NCBI RefSeq assembly: GCF_021088345.1
Contig: NZ_CP088156.1
Location: 3,658,001-3,722,000 of the forward strand
DNA: 64,000 nucleotides
Direction: 5' to 3'
Origin: Bradyrhizobium ontarionense
GTDB lineage: Bacteria; Pseudomonadota; Alphaproteobacteria; Rhizobiales; Xanthobacteraceae
In this document: positions 8,374-17,262 of the stretch, piece by piece
Layout: each line of letters starts with the position of its first letter
Position numbering within the stretch: position 1 is the first letter of the stretch
Program-made: the position numbers and the translations under genes
The notes under the pieces: model-generated
Told to the model about the DNA's origin: nothing
The model's input: the letters and a program-made list of their open reading frames with translations, nothing else
The model's database searches: none

Positions 8374-8793
8374 TCAGGCGATGACGCCGAGCCGGGCGCG
8401 CATCAGGCCGATGCTGTCCATGTCGGCCTGCTCGCGGGCGTTCTCCTCGGCCTTTTCGCGGGCCTGGTCGCGCTCGTCGAGCAGCTCGACCTTCTTCATC
8501 TCCTCGAACGCCTCGGACAAAGCGGCCTTGGCGTCCTCGAGCTGGACCCGCAGCTCGTCGGCCGAGCGCGTCAGGTTTTCCCGGCGCTGGATCGCGGCCT
8601 TGGCATAGGTCGGATAGGCGAAATGAGCGGGGTCGTTGATGCCGGCCCGCTCCTGTTCGGTCTGGATTTCCCGCTCGAGCTCGGCCGACATGCGCTGGAA
8701 GTCAGCGATCATGCCCTCGATCTGCGTCACCCTGCGGCGTTTCTCATCCACCTGAAATTTCTTCAGGCGGATCAGCGTTTCGCGCGACTTCAT
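8374..8793 (-). CDS. fliJ: flagellar export chaperone FliJ
   Basis: A 139-residue protein, charged and almost entirely predicted coiled coil (KKFQVDEKRRRVTQIEGMIA, LREQ/EAEE-type heptads to the end), as FliJ is. FliJ is the stalk of the flagellar export ATPase, escorts empty chaperones and contacts FlhA. The gene follows fliI on the same strand after about 110 bases, the usual fliI-fliJ order. Similarity between FliJ proteins is low, so the neighbour is part of the evidence. Confidence 0.85.
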   Translation of the reverse strand: MKSRETLIRLKKFQVDEKRRRVTQIEGMIADFQRMSAELEREIQTEQERAGINDPAHFAYPTYAKAAIQRRENLTRSADELRVQLEDAKAALSEAFEEMKKVELLDERDQAREKAEENAREQADMDSIGLMRARLGVIA

Positions 8794-8902
8794 CGACTCA
8801 TACTCCCCAGAAGTCCCGTATACGGCGCGGGACAGGGCCGGCCGCCCGTCCTGGGCTCACCGACTAGGCTCAATACATGGAGGGGATGATTACCCGACAA
8901 AG

Positions 8903-10225
8903 TTAGCTTTCCGTTTCCAACCGCCCCAGGATCTGTTCCAGCTCCCGATACCCTTCCTGAAGACCGCAGACCTCGTCCTTGCGCTGCCGCAGGAAGGCCT
9001 CCAGCGGCTCGTGCAGCCGGATCGCCTCGTCGACCTCCGGGCTGGAGCCGGCGCGATAGGCGCCGAGCCGGATCAGCTCCTCCATGTCGGCGTAGGTCGC
9101 CATCACCTGGCGCGCCCGCATGATGGTCGGCAAGAATACGGGGTCGGCCGATTTCGGCATCGTCCGCGACACCGATTTGAGGACGTTGATCGCCGGATAC
9201 CGGCCCCGTTCGGCGATCGAGCGCTGCATCACGACGTGGCCGTCGAGAATGCCGCGCACGGCGTCCGCCACCGGCTCATTATGGTCGTCGCCATCGACCA
9301 GCACCGTGAAGATGCCGGTGATGGTTCCATCGGCGCTGCCGGGGCCGGCGCGCTCGAGCAGCTTCGGCAGCTCGGTGAACACGGTCGGCGTATAGCCCTT
9401 GGCGGTCGGCGGCTCGCCGGCCGAGAGCCCGATCTCGCGCTGCGCCATGGCAAAGCGCGTCACCGAATCCATCAGGCACAGCACGTCCTTGCCCTCGTCG
9501 CGGAAATATTCCGAGATTGCGAGCGTGAGGTACGCCGCCTGCCGGCGCATCAGCGCCGGCTCGTCGGAGGTGGCGACGACGACGACGGAGCGGGCGAGGC
9601 CCTCGTCGCCGAGATCGTCCTGCAGGAACTCCTGCACCTCGCGGCCGCGTTCGCCGATCAGCCCGATCACCGAGATGTCCGCATCGACGTTGCGCGCCAG
9701 CATCGACAGCAGCACGGATTTGCCGACGCCGGAACCGGCGAAGATGCCGAGCCGCTGGCCGCGGCAGCAGGTGAGGAAGGTGTTCAATGAACGCACGCCG
9801 AGATCGAGCGGCGCACCGACGCGCCTGCGCGAATGCGCCGGCGGCGGATTGTTCCGATAGGGAACCGGAGAAGCGCCTTGCGGCAGCGGCCCCTTGCCGT
9901 CGATCGGCTCGCCCATCGCATTGATGACGCGGCCGAGCCAGGCCTGTGACGGCCGCACCTGGTTGGCGGCATTGGCGATGACCGCGCGGCAGCCGCGGCG
10001 CACGCCTTCCAGGCCCGCAAACGGCATCACCACGGCATTCCTGCCGGAGAAGCCGATCACTTCGGCAGGGATGTAATTGTTGCCGGTCTCGATCACGATG
10101 CGCGCGCCGACCGACATCGCGTGAATCGGCCCCGCGATCTCAACCATCAGTCCTTTGACGCCGACGACACGACCAAAGGTATTCACGGCGTCGACGTCGT
10201 TGATCTGCTCGGCCAAAGCCTTCAT
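8903..10225 (-). CDS. fliI: flagellar export ATPase FliI
   Basis: A 440-residue F1-beta-like ATPase. It has the Walker A motif [10 protein letters not shown], the sequence [13 protein letters not shown] and Walker [21 protein letters not shown], which are signatures of FliI/YscN export ATPases. The hexamer unfolds and delivers flagellar substrates to the FlhA gate. Length is normal for the family. It starts the fliI-fliJ unit and is divergent from ctrA, with 371 bases between them. Confidence 0.95.
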   Translation of the reverse strand: MKALAEQINDVDAVNTFGRVVGVKGLMVEIAGPIHAMSVGARIVIETGNNYIPAEVIGFSGRNAVVMPFAGLEGVRRGCRAVIANAANQVRPSQAWLGRVINAMGEPIDGKGPLPQGASPVPYRNNPPPAHSRRRVGAPLDLGVRSLNTFLTCCRGQRLGIFAGSGVGKSVLLSMLARNVDADISVIGLIGERGREVQEFLQDDLGDEGLARSVVVVATSDEPALMRRQAAYLTLAISEYFRDEGKDVLCLMDSVTRFAMAQREIGLSAGEPPTAKGYTPTVFTELPKLLERAGPGSADGTITGIFTVLVDGDDHNEPVADAVRGILDGHVVMQRSIAERGRYPAINVLKSVSRTMPKSADPVFLPTIMRARQVMATYADMEELIRLGAYRAGSSPEVDEAIRLHEPLEAFLRQRKDEVCGLQEGYRELEQILGRLETES

Positions 10226-10596
10226 TGCGAAAACCTTAAGTTAGGGCAGATTCGCGGGTCCGGTTTAACTCTGTGTTTACTCGCATCATTAATCATTACG
10301 TCATGGTCTGGAGTGACTGACGTGGCTCGCCTTGCCGCCCTTAAAAGGCGGCGAGATGCGAGAGTCGGTTAGGTCCATCTCTTAACATGGAGCTTGAACG
10401 AAGGCGGATAAGAAAAACTGCTTCATCGCAATATCTTACGGCGATTCGAGAAAAATTGCACGGATAGAGCTTGCAGAGATGAATCAGGATTTGTTAACCA
10501 TCTCTCGTCAGGATCCGAATCAGTTGTTCAAAGGCGTTTTGAGTGCCGCAATTGCGGCCGACCTGACGCCCGGAGCGGCGACTATGGGGAACTGGC
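10226..10596. promoter_or_regulatory. fliI-ctrA divergent control region rich in GANTC
   Basis: This 371-base gap holds five GANTC sites: 10249-10253, 10362-10366, 10443-10447, 10481-10485 and 10517-10521. CcrM methylates GANTC and its hemimethylation controls a ctrA promoter in Caulobacter. TTAACC, a CtrA half-site, lies at 10494-10499, and TTAA occurs at 10382-10385. Autoregulation and methylation control of ctrA are therefore plausible but not shown. Confidence 0.5.
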
Positions 10597-11298
10597 ATGC
10601 GCGTTTTGCTGATTGAGGATGACAGCGCCGTCGCGCAGTCTATCGAACTGATGTTGAAGTCCGAGAGCTTCAACGTGTACACGACCGACCTTGGTGAAGA
10701 AGGCGTCGATCTCGGCAAGCTGTACGATTACGACATCATTCTTCTCGACCTCAATCTGCCCGACATGTCCGGTTACGATGTGCTCAAGCAGCTGCGCGTC
10801 TCGAAGATCAAGACGCCGATCCTGATCCTGTCCGGCCTCGCCGGCATCGAGGACAAGGTCAAGGGTCTCGGCTTCGGCGCCGACGACTACATGACCAAGC
10901 CGTTCCACAAGGACGAGCTGATCGCCCGCATCCATGCGATCGTCCGCCGCTCCAAGGGCCACGCCCAATCGGTCATCCAGACCGGCGACCTCGTCGTCAA
11001 CCTGGACACCAAGACGGTGGAAGTCGGCGGCCAGCGCGTGCATCTGACAGGCAAGGAATACCAGATGCTGGAGCTGCTCTCGCTCCGCAAGGGCACCACC
11101 CTCACCAAGGAAATGTTCCTCAACCATCTCTACGGCGGGATGGATGAGCCCGAGCTGAAGATCATCGACGTCTTCATCTGCAAGCTGCGCAAGAAGCTCG
11201 CCAACGCCTCCGAAGGCCGCAACTTCATCGAAACCGTATGGGGCCGCGGCTACGTGCTGCGCGAGCCGCACGATATGGACGAACGCATCCCCGCCTGA
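10597..11298 (+). CDS. ctrA: cell-cycle response regulator CtrA
   Basis: A 233-residue OmpR/PhoB-type regulator with receiver (residues 1-120) and winged-helix DNA-binding domain (about 130-228). The phospho-acceptor is D51 in LLDLNLP, with acidic residues E7-D8-D9 and K104 in MTKPFH. The receiver and output sequences ([40 protein letters not shown]) match the strongly conserved CtrA family. CtrA controls replication, division and flagellar genes after phosphorylation by CckA through ChpT, and a chpT gene is present at 44131. A terminator follows. Confidence 0.96.
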   Translation: MRVLLIEDDSAVAQSIELMLKSESFNVYTTDLGEEGVDLGKLYDYDIILLDLNLPDMSGYDVLKQLRVSKIKTPILILSGLAGIEDKVKGLGFGADDYMTKPFHKDELIARIHAIVRRSKGHAQSVIQTGDLVVNLDTKTVEVGGQRVHLTGKEYQMLELLSLRKGTTLTKEMFLNHLYGGMDEPELKIIDVFICKLRKKLANASEGRNFIETVWGRGYVLREPHDMDERIPA

Positions 11299-11353
11299 TC
11301 TTATTTCACTGGGTCTATCGGCGAGCCTCACCGCTTGCTCCTCCCAGACTGGG

Positions 11354-11379
11354 CCCCGCCGCAAATGGCGGGGTTTTTG
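11354..11379 (+). terminator. rho-independent terminator after ctrA
   Basis: Arms CCCCGCC (11354-11360) and GGCGGGG (11367-11373), loop GCAAAT, then TTTTTG. It lies 56 bases after the ctrA stop. Confidence 0.8.
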
Positions 11380-11439
11380 TTTGTGGGGGTGACAGACGAG
11401 CCGCCCGTCGACCAGCCATGTCCTGTTAGCTGGATTCGA

Positions 11440-11510
11440 TCTCCCACCCCGCACGCGGCGCGCTCCCCTCCCCCTTGCGGGGAGGGGTCGGGGGTGGGGG
11501 TCCACAGAAA
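11440..11510. repeat. short G+C-rich intergenic repeat
   Basis: CTCCCACCCCGC ... CCTCCCCCTTGCGGGGAGGGG ... GGGGTGGGGGTC, one of several related dispersed copies. It is complementary to the copy at about 11645-11700, so the pair could fold on itself. Confidence 0.55.
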
Positions 11511-11644
11511 TGGTCTGCATTTGGGTCGCGTCCCACTGAAGGCCCACCAAGCAGCCAACTCACAGGTCATACCTCGCTCCCCTTGCAGGTAGGAAGCCGG
11601 CGCACAGCGCCGCGCGCCGGGGCTAGCCACAAATTCCGTCCTGA

Positions 11645-11700
11645 GCAAGGAACCCCCACCCCCGACCCCTCCCCGCAAGGGGGAGGGGAGCGCACCACCG
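11645..11700. repeat. short G+C-rich intergenic repeat, inverted copy
   Basis: CCCCCACCCCCGACCCC, then TCCCCGCAAGGGGGAGGGGA. This is the reverse complement of the element about 180 bases upstream. Confidence 0.55.
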
Positions 11701-11839
11701 TCGCCGCGATTGCTCGCCTCAAACGCTCAGGCATCGCCGGACGCGCCTTACCAAGGCGGGCGTCGATCTCGCTTGGCTAATCAGCTGAACCTTCCCCCAC
11801 ACCTTCGCGATCTCGCGGCGCGTTGCGCCCGAGCTATGT

Positions 11840-12240
11840 GCCATTCTCACCGCCCTCTCCTAACTGAGGGCGCAGGGAAGGCCGGGCGCTGGCCGCGCCC
11901 GTGGCCCGCCTGCGGAAAAAAATGCAGGCGGCAGGTACCACAGGTCTGGCCGACACACCCGGCCCTCCCCGCGCGATGTTTGACGACTTATACGCGATCT
12001 CCCTGGGGACCGGGCTTGTTTGCCCCCATCACCCGCAGGCTGCGTCATCCGCATCGCCCGCAGGCTTGACCTCAGCATCGGGAGGCCAGGACCACGCGAT
12101 TTCGCCGTGCGCCAGCGGTCGTTCGTCGGCATGGCAAAACCATGCTGCGACCCCCAGCGCCCATCGCATCCCGCACCCGACGTCCGTGACGACCGCGAAG
12201 CGTCCCCTCGTTGGGGCGGGACACACGGAGTAAAGCACAA
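11840..12240 (-). repeat. long interspersed repeat, copy B
   Basis: Inverted relative to copy A at 2663-3070. Matching landmarks are GCGCAGGGAAGGCCGGGCGC, ATGCAGGCGGCAGGTACC, CGATTTCGCCGTGCGCCA and GCGCCCATCGCATCCC. The two copies differ by substitutions and small indels throughout, so the duplication is not recent. Confidence 0.65.
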
Positions 12241-12400
12241 TTTCCGGAAACGCGAAAGAGAAATTTTCGAAAAGCCGAAATATTGGCTTTCCAGGCGTTC
12301 GAATGGCCATCGTCGAGGCTTGCGTTCCGTGTCCGACCGAGGCCCTGTCGAAATCTCTCGTTCCGGATCGGCGGCCTGCCCATGCGCGGCTTCGCGCAAG

Positions 12401-13462
12401 TCAAGCTCCCAGGTGACGCGATGCGCGAGCGGCGCGGTAACGCGCGATGAGCGACTCGAACGCCTGATCCGACATTTTCCAGGTTGGTCGATCGGCCGAC
12501 AGGCCGTTGGCATCCAGGATCAGTTTCTCATGCGCCATGCTGTATTCGACAAAGATCTTGCGTTCCCTGCGATTCCAGAAGAACGGCCAACTGCGGATGC
12601 CGTCACGCCGCTCGCGAAATCCCCGCACCTCATCCTCTGTGATCTTGTCGTCAAAGGCTTGCGCCTCGGCGTCGCGTTGCGCGACGATGTGCGCGGTGGC
12701 CGCACGGCTGTCGCAGACCTTTTCCGACATATAGACTGCAAGCAAAGTCGGTCCGAAGTCGTGCTCGCCAACCACGACCGGCAACGGCCGCGGCAGGCCG
12801 CGCGCGCCCAACTCCAGCCGGATCGCCTGATGGACGCGCAGGTAGAGAAACCAGCAGGCAAGCGTATACGAGACGAAACCTGACGGCACTTCTCCGGCAG
12901 AGGAGAAGTTCGAATGCCAATGCCGGTGCGGATAGCCGAGGATGGCGGCGTAGAGCTGGCCGAGCCCCTCGCAGGTCAACGCGTAATCGATGTCGAAGAA
13001 CCCACCCTGCCACGGGACATGGCCCGCCTTGCATCTCGACAATATCTCGTCATGTCCTGCCGCCGAAAAGGGATACATCGAATCGTCGAAGTAGGAGCAC
13101 TCGAAGCCGGGCTCGATGAGTCCGGGCGCAATCTCCCGATCGGCATGCCCGGACAGATCGATCTCGATCGCACTGCACCGATCGCTCCTCCGCGACGGGC
13201 TCTCGATCTGCGCACAAAGCTCATCCCAACCGCGGATCGACACTGCAGCCTGCGGCGTGGCCCGGCAGATCGCCGAGAACGGCGAAGGATGCTTGTCCAT
13301 CGCGCTGTCGAGCGCATGTTCGGCACCGGCGAAGTTCTCAGTCCAGAAGAACTCCGACATCGCACGCTCAAAGGCGCGCAAGTCGTCAGCGGTTGCAAAT
13401 TGAAGGCCTTTTGGATCGGTCACGACGCCATGTCCGGTCACATTGGAGGTACACCGTATCAA
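12401..13462 (-). CDS. protein of unknown function, 353 residues
   Basis: A long frame with normal codon use for this genome and no domain I recognise. It is soluble, rich in aromatic residues and His (HRHWHSNFSS, FFWNRRERKIFVEYSMAHEK), with no signal peptide or membrane segment. The start is unclear: a TTG at 13462 gives the longest version, and two GTG codons follow within 15 codons. It lies between repeat copy B and a toxin-antitoxin pair, which says little about its role. Confidence 0.6.
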   Translation of the reverse strand: MIRCTSNVTGHGVVTDPKGLQFATADDLRAFERAMSEFFWTENFAGAEHALDSAMDKHPSPFSAICRATPQAAVSIRGWDELCAQIESPSRRSDRCSAIEIDLSGHADREIAPGLIEPGFECSYFDDSMYPFSAAGHDEILSRCKAGHVPWQGGFFDIDYALTCEGLGQLYAAILGYPHRHWHSNFSSAGEVPSGFVSYTLACWFLYLRVHQAIRLELGARGLPRPLPVVVGEHDFGPTLLAVYMSEKVCDSRAATAHIVAQRDAEAQAFDDKITEDEVRGFRERRDGIRSWPFFWNRRERKIFVEYSMAHEKLILDANGLSADRPTWKMSDQAFESLIARYRAARASRHLGA

Positions 13463-13615
13463 TCGACACCAAAAGAATGGTTACGGAGATTGCCTGCAAT
13501 GAGGACATCGGGAGCAGGATGCGCGGAGCAGGGCATATTTCTGAAAAGCGACACCTAGCCCCCCCCCCTGGAAAATCCGTCCCGGCGCTCTATCATCTCT
13601 TGCAAGGAGCCGGAC

Positions 13616-13843
13616 ATGACCAAACTGCTCGATCAGGCGCTCGCAGCCGTTCGCCGCCTGCCGCCCGAGACGCAAGACGAAATCGCGCGCGCGATGCTGA
13701 CGCTTGCCGGCGACGAAAGCGAGCCGGAAGAGATTGCCCCCTCGCATCTGCCGGACGTGCTGGAGAGCCTTGCGCAGGCCAAGCGCCGCCGGTTCGCAAC
13801 GGACACGGAGATCGAGGCCGCGTTTCGCCGCTTCGATCCGTGA
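13616..13843 (+). CDS. antitoxin of a ParDE-like pair
   Basis: A 75-residue acidic protein beginning MTKLLDQALAAVRRLPPETQ and continuing with DEIARAMLTLAG; this is typical of short rhizobial antitoxins found upstream of RelE/ParE toxins. The N-terminus would dimerise and bind DNA; the tail with EIEAAFRRFD would wrap the toxin. AAGGAG lies 8-13 bases before the ATG. The stop overlaps the GTG of the toxin frame in GTGA at 13840-13843, the usual coupled layout. Confidence 0.8.
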   Translation: MTKLLDQALAAVRRLPPETQDEIARAMLTLAGDESEPEEIAPSHLPDVLESLAQAKRRRFATDTEIEAAFRRFDP

Positions 13844-14134
13844 AGCTTCGCTTTACGCCCTCGCGCGGTCGAGAGCATCGCGGCGATCGCCGACGATATC
13901 CGCCTTCACAACCCTGCCGCTGCGCTACGCGTGCGCGCCGCGATCTACGAGAGCCTTCAGGACATCATCCTGTTTCCAAACGTCGGTCGTCCGCAACAGA
14001 CCAAGGGCGTCCGAAAGTTCGTAACGCCCAGATACAGCTATCTCATCTATTACACCGTTGACGATGGAGCGAACGAGATCGTGATCCTGAGCGTCAAGCA
14101 TCCAGCCCAACAGCGCGAACACGACGATGCTTGA
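13840..14134 (+). pseudogene. ParE/RelE-family toxin with a frameshift
   Basis: The GTG at 13840 starts KLRFTPS in one frame; the rest of the toxin (AVESIAAIADDIRLHNPAAA, then LRVRAAIYESLQDIILFPNV, ending HPAQQREHDDA) is in the next frame. The shift falls at about 13861-13868, where TCGCGCGGTC reads through only if one base is removed or two are added. The joined product would be about 97 residues, normal for a ParE mRNA- or gyrase-targeting toxin. Either the toxin is inactivated or there is a sequencing error in this GC repeat. Confidence 0.8.
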
Positions 14135-14248
14135 GGTGGCGGCGGCGTGCTGGCGTCCAACATGGCCGCACACATCAGCGCGAAACGGCACTCGGCGAGC
14201 GCATTCTATCCCATTCCATTGAAACCGATTTTTTCGTAGCGTGGCCGC

Positions 14249-14917
14249 ATGTCCAAGCGCCTTGTCGCCGCCCCCCGCAACTTCCATCGACGCGCCGCCA
14301 CGCTGGTGACGATCTTCACCCTCGCGCTCGGCACCACTCATGACGCGAAGTCACAGAGTTCAAACCCCAATGCCATGCAGGGATTTGTGCAGAACCGCGA
14401 TCAGCCGATCCAGATCGAGGCTGATGCGCTCGAGGTGCGGGACAAGGTCAAGCAGGCCACCTTCTCCGGCAACGTGAAAGTCGTCCAAGGCGACACGACG
14501 ATGACGTCGAAGAGCCTCGACGTCTTCTACACGGCCGCGGCACAGTCCTCGTCCAGCGCGAGCGACGCAGCCAAATCCGGTCCGCCGCTGCAATCGGCCT
14601 CGCCCGGCCCCAGCGGCAGTTCCGCGATCAGGCGCCTGGAGGCGCGCGGCGATGTCGTCGTCACGCAGAAAGATCAGGTCGTCACCGGCCAGAGCGCGGT
14701 GTTCGACACCAAGACCAACCTGATCACCATGCTCGGCGGGGTGGTGGTGACCCAGTGCCGGAACGTGCTGCGCGGCGATCGCCTCCTGGTCGACATGACG
14801 ACGGGCGTGTCGCGGGTCGAATCCAACGGCAAGGTGACGGCGTCGGTCAATCAGTCGTCGGAGGCGGGGTGCGGAGCGCCGTCAGTCCCGCCGGGTCCCG
14901 CGTCGAAGAAGAAATAA
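14249..14917 (+). CDS. LptA/OstA-family periplasmic protein
   Basis: A 222-residue protein with a hydrophobic N-terminal segment (about residues 18-32) that acts as a signal or anchor, then the OstA/LptA repeat fold: QPIQIEADALEVRDKVKQAT, FSGNVKVVQGD, VVTGQSAVFDTKTNLI, CRNVLRGDRLLVDMTTG. LptA bridges the periplasm and carries lipopolysaccharide to the outer membrane. There is a Ser/Pro-rich insert near residues 95-120. No lptC, lptB or rpoN neighbours are seen, so this may be a second copy and not the main lptA. Confidence 0.8.
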   Translation: MSKRLVAAPRNFHRRAATLVTIFTLALGTTHDAKSQSSNPNAMQGFVQNRDQPIQIEADALEVRDKVKQATFSGNVKVVQGDTTMTSKSLDVFYTAAAQSSSSASDAAKSGPPLQSASPGPSGSSAIRRLEARGDVVVTQKDQVVTGQSAVFDTKTNLITMLGGVVVTQCRNVLRGDRLLVDMTTGVSRVESNGKVTASVNQSSEAGCGAPSVPPGPASKKK

Positions 14918-15175
14918 CGTAATAGGCCGCGCTCGCCTCACCCGGGTACGCCTGCCAAACAGCTCCGAAAGCACGCCTGATTTTGCGCTGCCGCAATCCG
15001 GGCGCCTGTCGCCCACAGAACACTCACCGCCTCCTCACGAGGACCGCTTTGAGTCGGTCGGGAAGCCCCTGGAGCCAATGCGATAGTAATGTGCACCGTG
15101 CTCTGGAATGATGCTCGTTCACTTCGTGAGAAGCTGGAGTCGGCGCAAAAAATGCAGCGCATAGGCCATGATCCG

Positions 15176-15730
15176 TCAATTGCTATAGCGACATAGCAAA
15201 TCGACCAAGCCGTCAACGTTTGATGGCATTTCAACATGCAGGGGCACGCCGATCTCGCGGCAAATCAGCTCAGCCTGGGCCACGGCCTCAGCTTGCACCT
15301 TGGCCAGAGCAGCAGCATCTTTTCGTGGCCGTAAACGAGATTGATCGTTAACGCGCCGCTTTTCAATTTCGTGTGGCTCTTCACGCAAGAAAATCATGAC
15401 TGCAAGTTCGAGAGCCGCGAAAACTTCCGGACCAATGAGGAAATGTTCTGTGTCTCGCTCGATCAGCGTATGGCTATCGAGAACCACAAGCTGGCTCGCG
15501 TGATTGATGGAGGCTTCTAGTCCGCGAACGAGAAGATTCTGATTTTCGTCCAAGTCAGAATACCGCAACTGATCTTGTGCTACGGTTTGCCCGAGCATAA
15601 TTGCACGGCCTTTTTTGATCAGAGACGATGCTTCCAAATGCTGGAAAGGCAGCCGAGGTGCGACGGCCACGAGCAGTGTCGACTTTCCTACACCAGACAA
15701 ACCCGTCAGTGCGACAATTTTCGGCCTCAT
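15176..15730 (-). CDS. P-loop NTPase, small kinase-like
   Basis: A 184-residue protein with Walker A GLSGVGKST at residues 10-18, a Walker-B-like VVLDSHT near 95, and an Arg-rich lid-like stretch RRVNDQSRLRPRKD. This is the layout of AAA_33/adenylate-kinase-like ATP-binding proteins. The substrate cannot be read. It is the last gene of a four-gene minus-strand module and overlaps the gene before it by 4 bases (15727-15730), so the two are probably translated together. The stretch is visibly richer in A/T than flanking genes. Confidence 0.7.
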   Translation of the reverse strand: MRPKIVALTGLSGVGKSTLLVAVAPRLPFQHLEASSLIKKGRAIMLGQTVAQDQLRYSDLDENQNLLVRGLEASINHASQLVVLDSHTLIERDTEHFLIGPEVFAALELAVMIFLREEPHEIEKRRVNDQSRLRPRKDAAALAKVQAEAVAQAELICREIGVPLHVEMPSNVDGLVDLLCRYSN

Positions 15731-16029
15731 GTTCGGAAACCCAAGTTTAACCGCGGCAGCAACGCGTCGAGTTGCAGGCGACGAATCTCAAATATCGACT
15801 GCGGCGGGTTCTCCGTCATCACTCCAAGTTCAATTAGCTCGGCAAGAGTAATAGGCGGATCAATATAGGCGGCCAATAGGTAGTTGATGACCTTGACAGG
15901 CCTCGCGGAAGTGGCCTCCCATTCTGCCAGCTCGGCCTCGCTGTAGACAGACCGCCCGCCGGCAAGGTGCATTAGCTCTTTTGTTGAATGCGCTGACTTA
16001 AGCTCTTCAAAAATTCCGACACTTGTCAT
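15727..16029 (-). CDS. small protein of unknown function in accessory module
   Basis: A 100-residue soluble protein, mostly helical by appearance, with no family I recognise. It ends LLPRLNLGFRT and overlaps the start of the NTPase gene by 4 bases. It follows the PIN-GNAT gene by 69 bases on the same strand. Tight coupling to the NTPase suggests it is that protein's partner or regulator. This is inference from position only. Confidence 0.65.
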   Translation of the reverse strand: MTSVGIFEELKSAHSTKELMHLAGGRSVYSEAELAEWEATSARPVKVINYLLAAYIDPPITLAELIELGVMTENPPQSIFEIRRLQLDALLPRLNLGFRT

Positions 16030-16098
16030 CGCTTGTGACGGTGGGTCGTCCGCCTTCCCTTTGTAGAAAAGTAGGAGAGAGCCTGGTGGCCCAAGATT

Positions 16099-17262
16099 TC
16101 ACGGTGCGCGGCAAAGGTAGACCTTGCGGATCGTATTGCCGGGCCGCTTAGGTCCCCCACCCGCACTGATCATTTCGAAGAGATCGGGTTCAACTGGGTT
16201 CCGCAAATCAGGATAGAGAGTGTCGTGGTATCCCTCTTTTATCGGCACGCCGAAAGCGCGGATTGGAGCGCTTGCGACGAAACGCGGGTAATGGAGCCGG
16301 TCCAACTCGAAGGTGGAAACACCCGTCACCAACTCAAGCCGATCGCGTGAGAACACTTTCTCGTAGATCAGCTCGCCGTCAGGCTTTGTCGCCGTGTGGT
16401 GAAAGCCGTAATATTCGAGGAGATCAATCAGTGCGACTTGCGTGTCATACGTGGTCAAGTAAACGAGTTCATAATTATTCGCCTGAGCGAACCAGAAGGC
16501 TTTTTTCAGCAAAAGCTCGCCGAGCTTCACGCCGCGCTTTTCCGGACGAACTTTGAATGTGCAGATCTTCAAGATTTTCGCAACCTTGGTGGTCGCGTCG
16601 GTGTTCGCCGCAGTCTCATCCTTTCTCACTATGAGACCGGCGAGGCCGTCGTCGAACACCGCCCAGCATTCGCGGTGCTCACGGACGCATTTCTCACGCC
16701 ACCAGATCTCGAAATCCGGATAGTCTTCTCGGAGACTCGCAAAGATGCTGTCGGTCAATTGGATTTCGTTTGCTGCCACCTCTTCGACGTAACGAAGAGG
16801 TGCTTCGACCGGTTCGTACGTTGTCTTAAGAAGCTGTACCGCGTCGGCGACGAACAGAACGCGTCGTCCTAGCTCTGGCGAGACGCGCCGTGCGCGCTCG
16901 TGGAGGCCCCTATCTTCTGTGACAAGAAAGTCGGCGGCGCTGCGATCAAGGGCATCTAAGAGCGTGGCATCGACCACGTCATTCGGCCGTTTTAAAACGC
17001 CGAACTTTTGCTCTAGCTGAGCTTGGGTGAGGCCCCGAACCTTCTTCAGGACTTGAAATTTTTCAAGCTTGCTTAGAGAGATGGCTTTACGCTTGGCATC
17101 CCGATCGCGGTACAAGTCATCGCGCGCGGCTTCGTGGACCATAATGTCCACTTTGTTCCGCGCCGCTACGCTCAGGAGCGCGGCGAACGCAGGCTGTACA
17201 GTTTTGTGGTCTTCAAGGCCGATGATGACGTTCGTATCAATAAGATACGTTTGAGTACTCAT
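16099..17262 (-). CDS. PIN nuclease domain fused to GNAT acetyltransferase
   Basis: A 387-residue protein with two catalytic domains. Residues 5-145 are a PIN domain: YLIDTNVIIGL with D9, E44, D98 and D117 (LVTEDRGL) supply the acidic metal-binding set. Residues about 165-305 are a GNAT domain with the acetyl-CoA loop VRPEKRGVKLGELLL and the following strand and helix DLLEYYGFHHT. The final 80 residues are unassigned. PIN domains usually cut RNA; GNAT toxins can acetylate aminoacyl-tRNA. I chose ATG 17262; an upstream start at 17325 would overlap the previous gene more. It overlaps the HTH-ASCH gene by 26 bases. Confidence 0.8.
   Translation of the reverse strand: MSTQTYLIDTNVIIGLEDHKTVQPAFAALLSVAARNKVDIMVHEAARDDLYRDRDAKRKAISLSKLEKFQVLKKVRGLTQAQLEQKFGVLKRPNDVVDATLLDALDRSAADFLVTEDRGLHERARRVSPELGRRVLFVADAVQLLKTTYEPVEAPLRYVEEVAANEIQLTDSIFASLREDYPDFEIWWREKCVREHRECWAVFDDGLAGLIVRKDETAANTDATTKVAKILKICTFKVRPEKRGVKLGELLLKKAFWFAQANNYELVYLTTYDTQVALIDLLEYYGFHHTATKPDGELIYEKVFSRDRLELVTGVSTFELDRLHYPRFVASAPIRAFGVPIKEGYHDTLYPDLRNPVEPDLFEMISAGGGPKRPGNTIRKVYLCRAP

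Larger units (their letters stand above)
11380..12400. other. repeat-filled intergenic region
   Basis: No gene is supported in this kilobase. Two short G+C-rich repeats in opposite orientation lie at about 11440-11510 and 11645-11700 (GCGGGGAGGGGTCGGGGGTG and its complement), followed by the long repeat copy B at 11840-12240. An A/T-richer segment at 12240-12300 is unassigned. Confidence 0.6.
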
